A stretch of DNA of 64,000 nucleotides from Begonia masoniana (GCA_022432975.1 CM039512.1:3903998-3967997), one strand, 5' to 3'; positions 12,607 to 23,175 are shown, counted from the first letter of the stretch. Made by a program: numbers and translations. Notes: generated from the sequence alone by a model not told the origin.

Positions 12607-12845
12607 CAGTCCCCCAAAATACGTACACATCCCCACGGGTCAGGTAAGCATCGACTGCGCAACACACCACCGCAATCCATCTTTCGTCAACTGCCTCATG
12701 CCTCAGGAGGAGAAAGCTCGTCCTCACCTGTTTCCTCGTAAACACCTACACCATACAGACATCTATGAGATAAAAATCTCAGTAAGCTCTAGTAAATGCA
12801 AATGCGTGCTGTGCATATGAATCTATAAATCATGCATTCTTTTCT

Positions 12846-12976
12846 TTACTTTGTTTTACTTTACTTTACTTTACTTTACTTTACTTTGCTTGGCTTTGCT
12901 TTACTTTACTTTACTTTACTTTACTTTACTTTACTTTGCTTTGCTTTGCTTTACTTTACTTTGCTTTGCTTTGCTT
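12846..12976. repeat. TTTAC/TTTGC pentanucleotide microsatellite
   Basis: Long run of TTTAC with TTTGC variants. It resembles the GCTTTGCTTTGC part of the 31-bp unit and sits directly before the second satellite block. Confidence 0.9.
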
Positions 12977-12977
12977 T

Positions 12978-13252
12978 AAACTGTATACCGATTGCTTTGC
13001 TTTGCTATAAACTGTATACCGATTGCTTTGCTTTGCTATAAACTGTATACCGATGGGCCATTTAAACTATATACCGAAGGGTCATTTAAACTGTATACCG
13101 AAGGGTCATTTAAACTGTATACCGAAGGGTCATTTAAACTGTATACCGAAGGGTCATTTAAACTATATACCGATGGGTCATTTAACTATATACCGATGGG
13201 TCATTTAAACTATATACCGAAGGGTCATTTAAACTGTATACCGAAGGGTCAT
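12978..13252. repeat. Second block of the 24/31-bp satellite
   Basis: The same units as 11604-12606, about ten copies, including variants with CCGATGGG. It is separated from the first block by about 240 bp of ordinary LTR sequence and the pentanucleotide run. Confidence 0.9.
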
Positions 13253-14670
13253 TCTTTCTTTGCATTTACTTTAAAACATCGTGCAGAAATTCGTTTTTCA
13301 TGATCTTTAAAAACACGTGATGCATGAACAGATATGAACATAACATAACTATACGATGCAATAAACAAGCAACATGTATACTATCCAGACCGTATAACAA
13401 TTTAAAACCAACCTAACTACCCGACCAAAGCAATTAAAACAAACAATCCATTAAGATCCTCGACGCTACATCGAAGTACGGTGTAGGCCAATCGGCCAGA
13501 AAAGATCACGAGAACTTACTTCGCGTCCGTTACAGCACAAGCTCCGCCCACGAGCGTTATTTGTCTGAGGCAAAACCACAACAATTATCAATATCACGTG
13601 TTTAAACTTCTAATCGTTCGAATTCAACAAAACCTTAACTAAGGAACTTCCTAAACTTTTAATTCCATTCGTTGAGCTATTTCATCGAGCAATCTACGCT
13701 CGGCACCCCAATTCACAATTTACGAACTTTTCCCGAAAATCCCTAAATTCTCAAATTTAACATTTTTCCACAATTCAATTTAACTTCGTCCAATAACGTT
13801 CAACAAGTTCCATACGTTCATAAACTAAGATAACCCATTGATTTTTAAACCCGAAATCGTATTTTTAACCTAAACCCTAACGAAACCCTAACGTTAAACC
13901 GGTCCGAAAACTGAAAACTAAAGCTCTAGAATCATAGATTCATACCTAGGACGTCGATCGGAAGAGAAATCGCGAAGAACGGAGGAAGAACGGAGATCGG
14001 AGATGTTGGATCGCCGCGGCAAACAGAGAGAACGCTCTCTGGAACTTCAAACTGCCGAGGAGAAATGAGGAGAAATGAGGTTTAAGTTATTTTTTTATAA
14101 TATTGACTTGGCAAATTACCGTTTTGCCCTTAGCACTTAATTTCTATTTGTTTCGTCCTTCGTTTCGTTATTCGGCTAAAGATTCTGGTTCTCCAAATTT
14201 CCTTATTTCACCAATACGTCCAACTTATTATTTATGATTTAATAAAACTGTCCGTTCGCGATTTGGACCTCGTTTGCTATTTTTACTAAAACGTCATTTA
14301 CATTTCGATAAATGTATTTACTCGGAATATAGCGTCTAAACTCCGAAAATTCTCATAATTTCCTTAAAATTCCTATTAATCGTTAGGATCATAATGACGC
14401 TTTCTTTTCGAGAAACGGGATTGATTTGACATATTTACTAAAATGCCATTTATATTAAAATAATAATATCCCAAAAAGCCGGGACATTACACTATCCTTC
14501 TGTAAACTAAGAGAATTCACTAGTAGTTACCTCAGCACCTACATCACAAAACTCATCTATTAGCCAATGCTAAATAAGTAGAGAAATAATGAAATGCAAT
14601 GCTGAATCATAAATCCTATTCATGCAGTTTCTACTTTCACAACTCTGTTGTATTTATGTTCGTTCCCTGT

Positions 14671-14990
14671 TGATCCCCCTGTTCGATGGGAAGTGGATCA
14701 ATTTTTTCAAAGTATGTGTATCCTCTGTTCTCAATTAATGGGCGGATTAATTCTCTTAATAGCTTATCTTGTTGTTGATCTTGATCCCCTTGTTCGATGA
14801 GAAGCGGATCAATTTTTTCAAAGTATGTATATCCTCTGTTCTCGATTAAGGGGTGGATTAATTCCCTTAATAGCTGATCTTGTTGCTGATCTTGATCCCC
14901 CTGTTCGATGGGAAGCGGATCAATTTTTCCAAAGTATAAATCATCTGACTCGATTAAGAGGCTGATTAGTTCCCTTAATAGTTAATCTGG
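14671..14990. repeat. 111-bp tandem repeat, three copies
   Basis: TGATCCCC(C/T)TGTTCGATG recurs at 14671, 14782 and 14893. Each unit continues through CAATTTTTTCAAAGTATG and a TTAATAGCT end. The last copy is partly diverged. Confidence 0.85.
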
Positions 14991-15929
14991 TTCAAATCTG
15001 CTCATGCCTTAATATGTCATTACATGTAAATTTATTTTCGTATTCTTTCAAAACATGATGCATGACATACTGAAAACATACAAAACATGCATAAATCCTA
15101 CCGTTTTGTGATGTAGGCACGAAGGCACACACATACTCTACTTACCTGGCTTCTTGGAAAATGTTTGGTGGAAGCTTACCTCCGGAGTTTGCTCAAACCT
15201 AAAACCATAAATACAATATTAACTTAACTTCTACTAAGCTTCATTCATCAAATTTGCGAAAGGAAAACTACTGGTTCATTCCAAACTAAAGTTGGCTCGG
15301 TCGTGGCTCACCAAAACTCATAACTGCCCCAAAACAGCACACTCAAGATTCTCTATTTTATTCCACCATAAACCGTTTATCAAATGTATATCTTCTATTC
15401 ATCCTAAATCATCCAGAAATCTAAGGAAGCAAGTCGGGAATTCAGTTCCACGAGCATTCCCCGATTTACCACAAAACCCGAGCTCAACTCTCACTCGCAG
15501 CATTCCTAAAACACACATCTACAATCCCCTCTATAATCTATAATCATTAAAACAACGAGAAACCAAAGTAAAACTCACCTAGCTTGAAGAAAAATTGGAG
15601 AGGAAGTCACCGAGAGGAATCTGCCGAGCTGAGCACCGAAAAGGGAGAGAAGAAGAGGAGTAGGGTGGTGGCTACAAAGCATTAATCACAGAACCCTTTC
15701 CCTTAAATACATTATCCACCAATAATCCTCAATTACAATTATACCCTTGTCTAGTCACACTTTAACCTAATCACTATTTCTCCTAATTTATTACTCAAGC
15801 AATTAGTCACAATCACTTAATTCCATAAAAACGTACGCCATTAAAAGTCAATTCGAGTTGATAATTGTCGGGTGCTACAATGTGCAAGTGTCAACATTTA
15901 CTTTTTTCCCGAATCCTGTCTTATCAGTT

Positions 15930-16272
15930 ACATTCTGGTTAGAACTTGTTCCAACCCTCGGTCAAACATCACCTCTAGTTAGAACTTGTTCCAACCTTCG
16001 GTCAAATACCATCTCTAGTTAGAACTTGTTCCAACATTCGGTCAAATATCACCTCTAGTTAGAACTTGTTCCAACTTTCGGTCAAACATTCCCTCTAGTT
16101 AGAACTTGTTCCAACTATCGGTCAAATATCACATCTAGTTAGAACTTGTTTCACCCATTACCTCTAGTTAGAACTTGTTCCGATCGTCGGTCCAATATCA
16201 CATCTAGGTAGAACTTGTTCCAACCATCACCTCTAGTTAGAACTTGTTCCAACCGTCGGTCAAATATCACAT
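15930..16272. repeat. 40-bp tandem repeat
   Basis: The unit contains TCTAGTTAGAACTTGTTCCA followed by a CGGTCAAATATCA segment. There are about eight to nine copies; two are shortened and lack the CGGTCAAA part. It lies outside the second-level element, in the first-level one. Confidence 0.85.
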
Positions 16273-16879
16273 ACTTTTCGTCAATTCCATCGTTTTCATA
16301 CACATGCAAATGTCCTATCAAATTTTATCTTTTAACAATTCTATATCAATATCTAAAGCTCAAATATCAGAAATATAAAATAAAGCTGTAATAAAAAAAA
16401 TATAGATTTTGTGATGTAGGGCCATAGCCAAAACATTGAAAAATGTGATATTTTCACTTACCTGGATTCCGAGCAATTAGGGAATAAAATTTTTATTTAT
16501 TTTTCCCGAACGTTGAATAAATCTTCTTTGCCTAAAAATTAGAAATATTTAAACTTTTTCGTTCATCCCTAAAAAAAATCCTTGAATTTAATAAGGTAAA
16601 AATTACTTACCAATAAAATCCAAACGTTGGATTTTTGGATCGATTTAGGTGTCCTTAATGATCTAAAAATATTCGGTTGAACAAATTTTTGATTTTGGGC
16701 TGATTTGGTCAACTGGGCTGATTCAGGGTCGTCAGAACCGGTTTGGTTTTGCTGGTTTGGTCACTGGTCTGGTTCAACCTTAAAAAGAATGTTGGGTTGA
16801 TGGTTTGGTTCGGCTTGTGGTTCGGTTCAGTTTAACTTCATGAACCAATTCTTTTCTTTTCACCTTCTTCGCGCGATCG

Positions 16880-16888
16880 TCTGAGAGA

Positions 16889-16922
<34 letters not shown>

Positions 16923-16930
16923 TCGAACGA
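16880..16930. repeat. GA dinucleotide microsatellite
   Basis: GAGAGA run with a few interruptions; the small open frames over it on both strands are repeat-driven. Confidence 0.9.
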
Positions 16931-17488
16931 GAGATCGAGCGAGAGAGGAGTATCGCGAAGAACACTACCTCCTACGTTGCGTGGTGCGTCGTCGTCGGGA
17001 GATGCCTTGGTTGACAAAGATTGGGCTACGGTCGGGAGGGGAGATTTGTTGAAGGAAATGCCTGGCCGAGAGACGGAGAGGTTTCGCCCGAGTCTGCGGT
17101 GGTCGGAGTAGTTCGTTGGCGGTTCCGGCGAGGTGAGAGTTTATTAATTCCTCTCTGTTTTTCAGAAATCGGGAGAAAGGGATTTGTGTGTTTGCTGTGA
17201 TTTTTCTCCGATCACAGAGCAGACTTATATTCTAGGAAGAATTTCAATTCTTACCATAGAATGATAGTACGAATCTGATCATCCAAATTTGATCAGATTC
17301 ATAAACAAGTTTAGGTAAGATTTCCTCGTTTGTAATTTCCTTTTGTTTGTAGAATATTGACTTGAGATTTGGGCAACGATTATGTGCTAAAATTGGAGAT
17401 TTTCTTGATTGGATTCTGACTTATGGTTTGATGGGATTAGGAAACTAATTGATTCTTTAATTTGGGGCTAAATTTTTGGTGTGTTACA

Positions 17489-17821
17489 GAAGTAGAGTTA
17501 CCAGTGAGAATGATGCCATCAACATAGACCAACATAAGAATGATTAAGGAGTTTTTCCGATAAATAAATAGTGAAGTATTAGACTTGGATGCTGAGAAAC
17601 TCCAAGCTAGCAGTGCATTGTATAATTTTTTGTACCAAGCCCGAAGAGACTGCTTGAGACCATAAAGTGTTTTTTTAATAAGCAAACAACAGATGGGTAA
17701 GATGAATCCACAAAACCTGGTGGTTGTTGCGTGAAGACTGTGTCAATGAGATCACCATGGAAGAAGGCATTACTAATATCAAGTTGTCTAATTACCCAAC
17801 CAAATGAGATGGTCAATGATA
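17489..17821 (-). pseudogene. Copia reverse transcriptase remnant, N-terminal part
   Basis: Minus-strand reading shows RQLDISNAFFHGDL, QQPPGF, KKTLYGLKQS-RAWY and the catalytic region LMLVYVDGIILTGN. The catalytic YVDD is YVDG, so the second aspartate is lost. It is fused upstream directly to gag sequence near 17822, showing deletion of protease and integrase. Confidence 0.85.
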
Positions 17822-18209
17822 AAGTAGTGCGAACCGTGGACTGATAAGGGTCGAGGACATGCCAAATTTCACTGGTAGTGTTGTATTGAACGATCTGTGG
17901 GAGAAGACTGTCGGTGAGGGATGAGAAAATTCAACTCATTATGAGCCTATTGTACCTTTGATGAACAATGAAGTCGGGATTAGGTTGAAGGGAAATGGAG
18001 TCAAGAAACTGAGGTGGGATTAGATGAAATCCATCCAGAATACTCTCGATTCCATTAGATATAACAACATTGAGGATTTAAGTCTTCAACGCGAGATAGT
18101 TTGTGGTGTCTAGTTTAATGGTCAGAGTCTGGTTTAAGGAAGGAAAGAGAGGGAGGAAAGAAGAAGAGTGGGTCGAGGGAGAAGACTGGATCGTAGAGCT
18201 TGGCGAAGC
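17822..18209 (-). pseudogene. Copia gag remnant
   Basis: It starts 9 bases past the primer site with ATG (18209) and reads MASPSSTIQSS, then a TIKLDTTNYL motif typical of the copia gag N-terminus, then a stop. Further gag-like residues (TSEIWHVLDPYQS) appear in a broken frame near 17850-18060. Confidence 0.75.
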
Positions 18210-18216
18210 CATCTTC

Positions 18217-18229
18217 GGCTCTGATACCA
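18217..18229 (-). other. Primer binding site (tRNA-iMet) of the copia element
   Basis: TGGTATCAGAGCC on the minus strand, directly adjoining the 5' LTR end at 18230. Confidence 0.9.
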
Positions 18230-18421
18230 AGTCAAGAAAGCAAAACAGTGAAAACGAACTACAAAGAGAGAAGAAGAAGAGTGAACAATATCCTCTTTTC
18301 TAGTAAGTGAACTTACAACAATAATCAAAATGGAGAGAAAATAATAAAACGCATATATGAATACTAATCATTACATCTATGAAGAAATTATCAAACCTAC
18401 AGACATAGGCCTAACCTAACC
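18230..18421 (-). repeat. 5' LTR of the copia element
   Basis: Direct repeat of 6016-6207. The terminal TG has mutated to GG at 18420-18421. TSD GAACC follows at 18422. Confidence 0.85.
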
Positions 18422-18426
18422 GAACC

Positions 18427-18878
18427 CCTGCATGGGTTTAGTTAAAATATGTCACATTCAACCAAATATACATATGGAAGCTAATCCCCTCCAATTACAT
18501 CTTCCAAATCATCTATTAAAAATGAAGAGGTAGTCATGATCGATGATCTTGTCCATTTTGCTTGAAACGTAGATTTGAAAAACAAAATAAAGAAAAATTA
18601 ATACCTTTAGATTAAATTACATGATAGTCTCATTTGAAATACCCTTGTACAAATTTATTTTCTAAAATATGCGTGACGCATGGACGGCACCAACCCACCA
18701 TATTTAATTATGATAAAATGACAAATTAAGTCAATAAATGGATCATAAAATCATTTAATCGTAATGTTATTCAAAGCCATGCAAAATTTCAGACACATTA
18801 CTAAATTGTAGAAACCAAAACCCACAAACTCAATTACAATCCAATCAATAGTCAACCTCCAACGTCGCCTTTTCACAT
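18427..18878. other. Intergenic, 3' flank of the PB1 gene
   Basis: AT-rich sequence with no recognised feature; presumably contains the 3' UTR of the PB1-domain gene. Confidence 0.5.
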
Positions 18879-20246
18879 TTACTGTTGACTAAACCGACCT
18901 GAATTTACATCGCCACGAGGATCTTCTGCGGCGGGCGCCACCATTCCCTGGTAGGCTGGAGAATTTCCTATCCGGTAATAAACCGCTTGATTTATCCCCG
19001 CCGGACCTACTCTCGGAGAATCGTATGATTGATCTAACGCCATCACTGCTCTCGGATTTCCGCCGTATACTTGATCTGGACAAGGATTCCGGTGAGTAAA
19101 CCTCATAAGTGGTGGATTCATTGCCGTTGGATATTGATCAACGTAGGGTGTCTGTACTGGAATAGGCTGCATCGGAACGTTTCCCTGTGGAATTTGACCG
19201 GGAACGAAGTAAACGGGTAGCTGGTGCGTCGGCTGACCCGAATAATTCTGAACTGGTATATAATGCACAGTCTCCCCTTGAAATCCAATTTGTTGAGGTA
19301 ACGTCGTCTGACGATTCGTCTCTACAAACCCAGTAATCTGTGGTTGACCGTCCTTCGGTTCAATAACAGGAGCTTGGCCGTCGCCCATTCTGGTCTTGAC
19401 CGGTGGAAGGTTCAACATCAATGGGACAGGGGGAGTGGAGGATCTAGAATAGAAGGAAGAGGATGTTACCGGAGCGGGAGAACCGGGATCGGAAACCGAA
19501 ACAGTGTCTTGATTAATATCTCGGACCTCGAATTTCCGGTCCCGTAAATGATATGAGCTGTCGTCAGAATTATCCAGGCCGAAAAGATAGTCGGGCACTT
19601 CTGAGACGACGGAAGAAACTTCCGAGCGGCCACGCTCGAGTCTCGAAGCAGCGCCGCCGTTGAGAGCGTCGAAGAACCAGTGTTCACGTTTGACCGAACC
19701 TCCGAGAAGAGAGTTGATGCTGCTAGCTCTAGAATCTTCTCCTTTGAGGAAGAGAAAGAGTCTAAGCCTTGCAGACTTCGGGTTCTGATTGTGTGTTAAC
19801 CTGTCGTATTCTTCTATCATGTTCTCTACATCTTCATCCGTCATTACAGAAATCAAAGCATCGAGATCTTCATTAGGAAGCTGGTATTTAATCGTTATAT
19901 CTGTCGTCCCTAAGAATTAAACAAACTACGATTGAGTTACAAAATTAGAAAACTTTCAGAACCAGATAGTAATTATATGTATGGAAGAACCTGAAAGCTT
20001 GGAAAGCTTGGTGAGAAGCGCAGAGAAGGTGGTAGATCGGTGCACCGCAACTATGCGAGTTTCGCCGCCGACATATCGGAGCTGATTATCGTGGGGCCGC
20101 GGCAAGATCTTCCCGCCGAAGCTGCACATGAACCGAACGCGTGTATGCAGCTCGTGGGAAGAGTGAAAATTAAGGTCCGACCTCGGAGACGACGCGACGG
20201 AGTCAGTTGCGTTGGAGTCGAGCTCCGATGGACGGAACGACGTCAT
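18879..20246 (-). CDS. PB1-domain (octicosapeptide) protein with Pro/Gln-rich C-terminus
   Basis: Two exons: 19991-20246 and 18879-19909, joined in phase to 428 residues. The PB1 domain spans about residues 37-125. It has the basic face VRFMCSFGGKILPRP, the VGGETRIVAVHR block, and an acidic OPCA-like stretch (QLPNEDLDALISVMTDEDVENMIEEYDRL-type) in exon 2. PB1 domains pair acidic and basic faces to build protein complexes. The remaining 300 residues are of low complexity, rich in Ser, Pro, Gln and Tyr, and probably disordered. No kinase domain follows, unlike the plant PB1-RAF kinases, so this belongs to the plant-only family of PB1 proteins without a catalytic domain. The intron splits the PB1 domain after KLSG, a common plant position. 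Function is not established. Confidence 0.9.
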
Positions 20247-21216
20247 TTTTCCCTCTCCAGCAACTCTTTAAAATAAACAGAGGATTATATACACTGGGTG
20301 CCTGATCTGGATGTTGAATTCTTCTTCGTCGAGATCTCTGGAGAAGATGAAAAGCTGATATATATTATTGTGGGAAGAGAGACTGAGAGTTCATACAGAG
20401 CTAACTGGTTAATCATTGGTGGTAATAGCAACACGTCTCACACAGGGACCCATTATATAAATTGCCTCGAGCTCCCTTTTCCATTCCACGATAGATTACT
20501 TCGTCTGCAGTTTTTACAGTGGAGTATCTTCTCTCTCATTAAAAAACTCTTCACGTCATGTTCTAAAAAAAACACCCTCGATTAGCTGAAGAACAGGCCG
20601 ATAACAGACGCAGTAAAAAACAAAAGCTGGACCGACTAAAACTAGAACAAACTGGAAAACAGATTAATTAATGATTTGCCATTACGTCCATCTGCCTTGC
20701 TCAAAGATGATCACTTGCCTGTAATCCTCGAAAATTCTCTGAAAGTGGGAGAGAGAGAGTTGGTGGGGGAGTTAGGTTTAAAACTTTTACGTTGAAGGAA
20801 CAAAGTGGAGAAGAACGCTTTCGACGAAGTGGGTCCCAATCCGGTCCCACGTCCGGTTGTCTTATTATGAGCTGCAACGTGGACGCCAGTCACTCTGCTT
20901 TCTACTTTGTGTAAAACCAATTCCATTATCACGTGTGTTCCAGCACTTCCTACGTCACTCCCTAATCGAACACCACGTGTCAAACGCGGATCAAATCAAC
21001 GGTCAACGACTCGATAGATCGTTCTGAGCTGAGTAGATTTCCGAGTTGAGAACTGACCGAGTCGTAAGCAAGTTGCAAAAATGAGTAAAGCGACGTGCGT
21101 TGGTCCTGTCTGTGTTGGGCGGTGCTTTAAACATCTTTAAACGACAAGACTAAAGGGCCCCACTCGCCACCCCCATCTCGAACTCAACCGAACGTTTCCC
21201 TACCACCACAATATAT

Positions 21217-21255
<39 letters not shown>

Positions 21256-21337
21256 CTCCAAATATTAACCATAACAAAATAAATTTAAAACTATAAAAAA
21301 CTTAATAAAAAAATTCATGGCAATCGACCGATATCCG
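20247..21337. other. Intergenic, 5' flank of the PB1 gene; poly-T tract
   Basis: A TATATAA-type box lies at about 20450-20458, roughly 200 bases upstream of the PB1 start. Several ACGTG cores (for example 20936 and 20972) could be ABA or light elements. A run of about 32 T lies at 21220-21251. A minus-strand frame at 20711-20983 has no recognisable similarity. Confidence 0.45.
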
Positions 21338-22110
21338 GGAGACTGTTCTTTTTAGAACGGTCCCCATTTTAAACTCTAAAAAGTGAAAATATCACGTGAA
21401 TTACTTTCTTCACTTTATAAATTAATTTAAAAAAATATCAGACGATATTCAATTTATTTGAAAATTTTAACACATTTTCAACACATCATAGGAAGATAAT
21501 TTAAAAATTTTTGTGATTTTATAACACTTCTATGATTTATAATAATTGTTTTATAACATAATAATATAAAATTACAATTTATCGTACAAGTGTTATAAAA
21601 TTATTAAAATTTCCAGATTATATTCTCATGATATGGTGAACATGTTGTAAAAATTTTAAGTAAATTGAATATCGTTTGTTATTTTTTAAAATTAATTTAT
21701 AAAAATTTCACTTCACTTTATAAAGGTTTTCCTTAACTTTATAAATTAATTTTAAAAATACCAAACGATATACAATTTATTTGAAATTTTTACCACCTGT
21801 TCAACACATGATAGAAATATAATCTGAAAATTGTCGTGATTTTATAACACTTGTACGATATATTGTAATTTTAAATAATTATTTTATAAAACAATTATGA
21901 TAAACCATATAAGTGTTATAAAATCACAAAAATTTTCAGATTATCTTCTCATGATTTGATGAATATGTGATAAATATTTCAATTAAATTGAATAACGTTT
22001 AGTATTTTTTTAAATTAATTTATAAAGTAAAATATATAATCCACGTAACATTTGCCCTTTTTATAACGAGAGACAGTTCTAAAAAGAACTGTTCCCCATT
22101 CTATGTGTAA
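21338..22110. repeat. MITE-like composite of two AT-rich hairpins
   Basis: Two adjacent units (about 21400-21715 and 21715-22030) resemble each other. Each folds on itself: AAACGATATACAATTTATTTG and ACACATGATAGAAATATAATCTGA return in inverted order as CAGATTATCTTCTCATGATTTG and AAATTGAATAACGTTTAG. Outside them sit two copies of a short palindromic segment with AGTTCTAAAAAGAACT-like core (21347 and 22075), each followed by GTTCCCCATT-like sequence. No coding sequence is present. Confidence 0.7.
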
Positions 22111-22286
22111 AATACAGAACGGAGAGATATATGAATTTTTGTAGGGAAAAATGCAAAATAAACATTTATGTTTAGGAAACAGACAAAAAAAGGAAACAAG
22201 TTTGGTTTTAGGCAAAAAAAGGAAAAATGTTTGAGAAATAGGCAAAAAAATAAAAAATCGGTGGTTTTTTGTTTTAGGCACGGTGA

Positions 22287-23026
22287 GAGGCCGGCTGGTC
22301 CGAGCAGACCAGCCGGCCCCTCCCCTTTTTTTATTAAAAAAATTTGTTGGGTAAAGGCGACGTGGTGATGAACTTGCTTCCGAATTCGCCGGAATTCGCC
22401 TTCATCTTCCTCGCTGCTTCTTTTCTCGGGGCGATCATGACCGCCGCGAACCCGTTTTTCACTCTCGCCGAGATTGAAAAGCAAGCCAAAGCTTCGAAAG
22501 CGAAGATCATTGTAACTCAAGCTGTGTTCTACCCGAAAGTAAGGCACTTAGCTCAAGAATCTGAGCCAGATAACGTGAAGATAATCTGTACAGATTCACC
22601 AGTAGATGGCTGCCTGAAACTTTCTTCACTGATTGAAGAAGAAGAAGAAGATCCAGCAATACCCAACGTAAAAATCAGCCCAGACGACGTCGTTGCACTA
22701 CCATATTCTTCCGGCACAACGGGTTTTCATCCTCTTATTCTGTGTTCTCTTAAGAAATACTCGTCAAATGAGTACATTTAATGTATTTATATTTTATAAC
22801 ATTAATTACAACAATACTTATATTTGTATATTGTGTTTTCGTTTAACATGATGTTTTAAATTAAAAAAAGGGGAGAGGCCGGCTGGTCTGCTCGGACCAG
22901 CAAGCCTCTCACTTATTTTAATAAAAAAAAGGGGAAAGGCCGGCTGGTTCGAGCAGACCAGCCGGCCTCTCTCCTTTTTTTATTAAAAAAATTTGAGGTC
23001 GGTTGGTCCGATCGGACCAGCTGGCC
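22287..23026. repeat. Four GC-rich perfect or near-perfect hairpins
   Basis: Hairpins at 22287-22316, 22877-22906, 22938-22967 and 22997-23026. The model copy is GGCCGGCTGGTC, a 6-base loop, then GACCAGCCGGCC. Each is set in purine-rich/T-rich context (AAAGGGGAGA on one side, TCTCCCCTTTTT on the other), which extends the stem. They are far more GC-rich than their surroundings. Confidence 0.85.
22350..22724 (+). pseudogene. Captured fragment of 4-coumarate:CoA ligase (4CL)
   Basis: An uninterrupted frame of about 125 codons matches the exon 1 region of plant 4CL. It contains [18 protein letters not shown], then [18 protein letters not shown], then [15 protein letters not shown], and ends within the AMP-binding motif at SSGTTG. 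Start codon, N-terminal domain, the rest of the adenylation domain and the CoA-binding domain are missing, so it cannot be an active ligase. There are no stops or frameshifts, pointing to recent capture or to selection. In 4CL this whole segment is within one exon, so DNA-level and RNA-level capture cannot be told apart. After the break the frame runs 18 more codons to a stop at 22779. Confidence 0.85.
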
Positions 23027-23175
23027 TTTCGCCGTGCCTAAAACAAAAAACCACCGACTTTTTTTTTTTTTTTTTGCCCATTTCTTAAACGTCTTTTTTT
23101 TTTTTTTTTTGCCTAAAATCAAACTTGTTTTTTTTTTCCTATTTCCTAAACATCAATGTTTATTTTGCATTTTTC

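Larger units (their letters stand above)
11131..14491 (-). mobile_element. Third-level insertion: solo LTR of a Tekay/Del-like gypsy family, expanded by satellite
   Basis: The ends are TGTAACACCCC (11131) and GGGACATTACA (14491), with a perfect TSD CTATC (11126-11130 and 14492-14496). Read on the minus strand it parallels the LTRs at 42544-45041 and 50110-52615: the same start, the same TTAATAGGATTTTAAG block, the same TTACTCTGGCCGATNGGCCTACAC-like block near 13490, and the same array of short inverted motifs near the far end. It is 3.36 kb against 2.5 kb for its relatives; the excess is mostly the tandem array at 11604-13252. Confidence 0.85.
9921..15879. mobile_element. Second-level solo-LTR-like insertion
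   Basis: Starts TGTAACGCCCCGAG at 9921 and ends GGTGCTACA at 15879, with a perfect TSD ATGTG (9916-9920 and 15880-15884). Removing the inner insertion leaves about 2.6 kb without coding capacity. It contains short repeats around TCGTCCAC (10130-10800) and a 111-bp tandem repeat (14671-14990). Confidence 0.75.
9282..17488. mobile_element. Solo-LTR-like insertion in copia RT, itself nested
   Basis: The termini are TGTAACGACCCC (9282) and GTGTTACA (17488), flanked by AAAGT (9277-9281) and GAAGT (17489-17493), a TSD with one mismatch. The copia RT reading continues across it. After subtracting the inner insertion, about 2.2 kb of non-coding sequence remains, including a GA microsatellite and a 40-bp tandem repeat. 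No gag, pol, PBS or PPT is seen, so a solo LTR is likely. Confidence 0.75.
6016..18421 (-). mobile_element. Ty1-copia retrotransposon, decayed and multiply interrupted
   Basis: The two ends are 192-bp direct repeats (6016-6207 and 18230-18421), flanked by a perfect 5-bp TSD, GAACC, at 6011-6015 and 18422-18426. The element reads on the minus strand. The primer binding site for initiator tRNA-Met (TGGTATCAGAGCC, 18217-18229) directly follows the 5' LTR, and a polypurine tract (CTCGAGGGAGA, 6208-6220) precedes the 3' LTR. Remnants of gag, reverse transcriptase and RNase H lie in order between them; protease and integrase are deleted. Insertions at 6678-8861 and 9282-17488 split the RT/RNase H region. 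Confidence 0.9.
22146..23175. mobile_element. Inverted-repeat element carrying a 4CL gene fragment (Pack-type)
   Basis: Arms of about 200 bp in inverted orientation (22146-22346 and 22978-23175) start GAAAAATGCAAAATAAACAT and share AAACAAGTTTG, CGGTGGTTTTTTGTTTTAGG and a GC-rich hairpin. Between them lies exonic 4CL sequence. No transposase is present. Target duplication is not evident. It resembles Pack-MULE or other TIR elements that trap host exons, but the superfamily is unassigned. Confidence 0.75.

Noticed and set aside
11794..12820. Long forward frames of up to 299 codons with KLYTEGSF or CIPKGHLN octapeptide repeats
   Set aside because: The 24-bp unit is a multiple of three without a stop, so several frames stay open at once on both strands. 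The array lies in a non-coding LTR.
11604..13252. Possible CRISPR-like array because of regular short repeats
   Set aside because: Units are directly contiguous with no unique spacers, and the genome is plant nuclear.
16780..17111. Frames with RERERE or SLSLSL
   Set aside because: Produced by the GA microsatellite inside LTR sequence.
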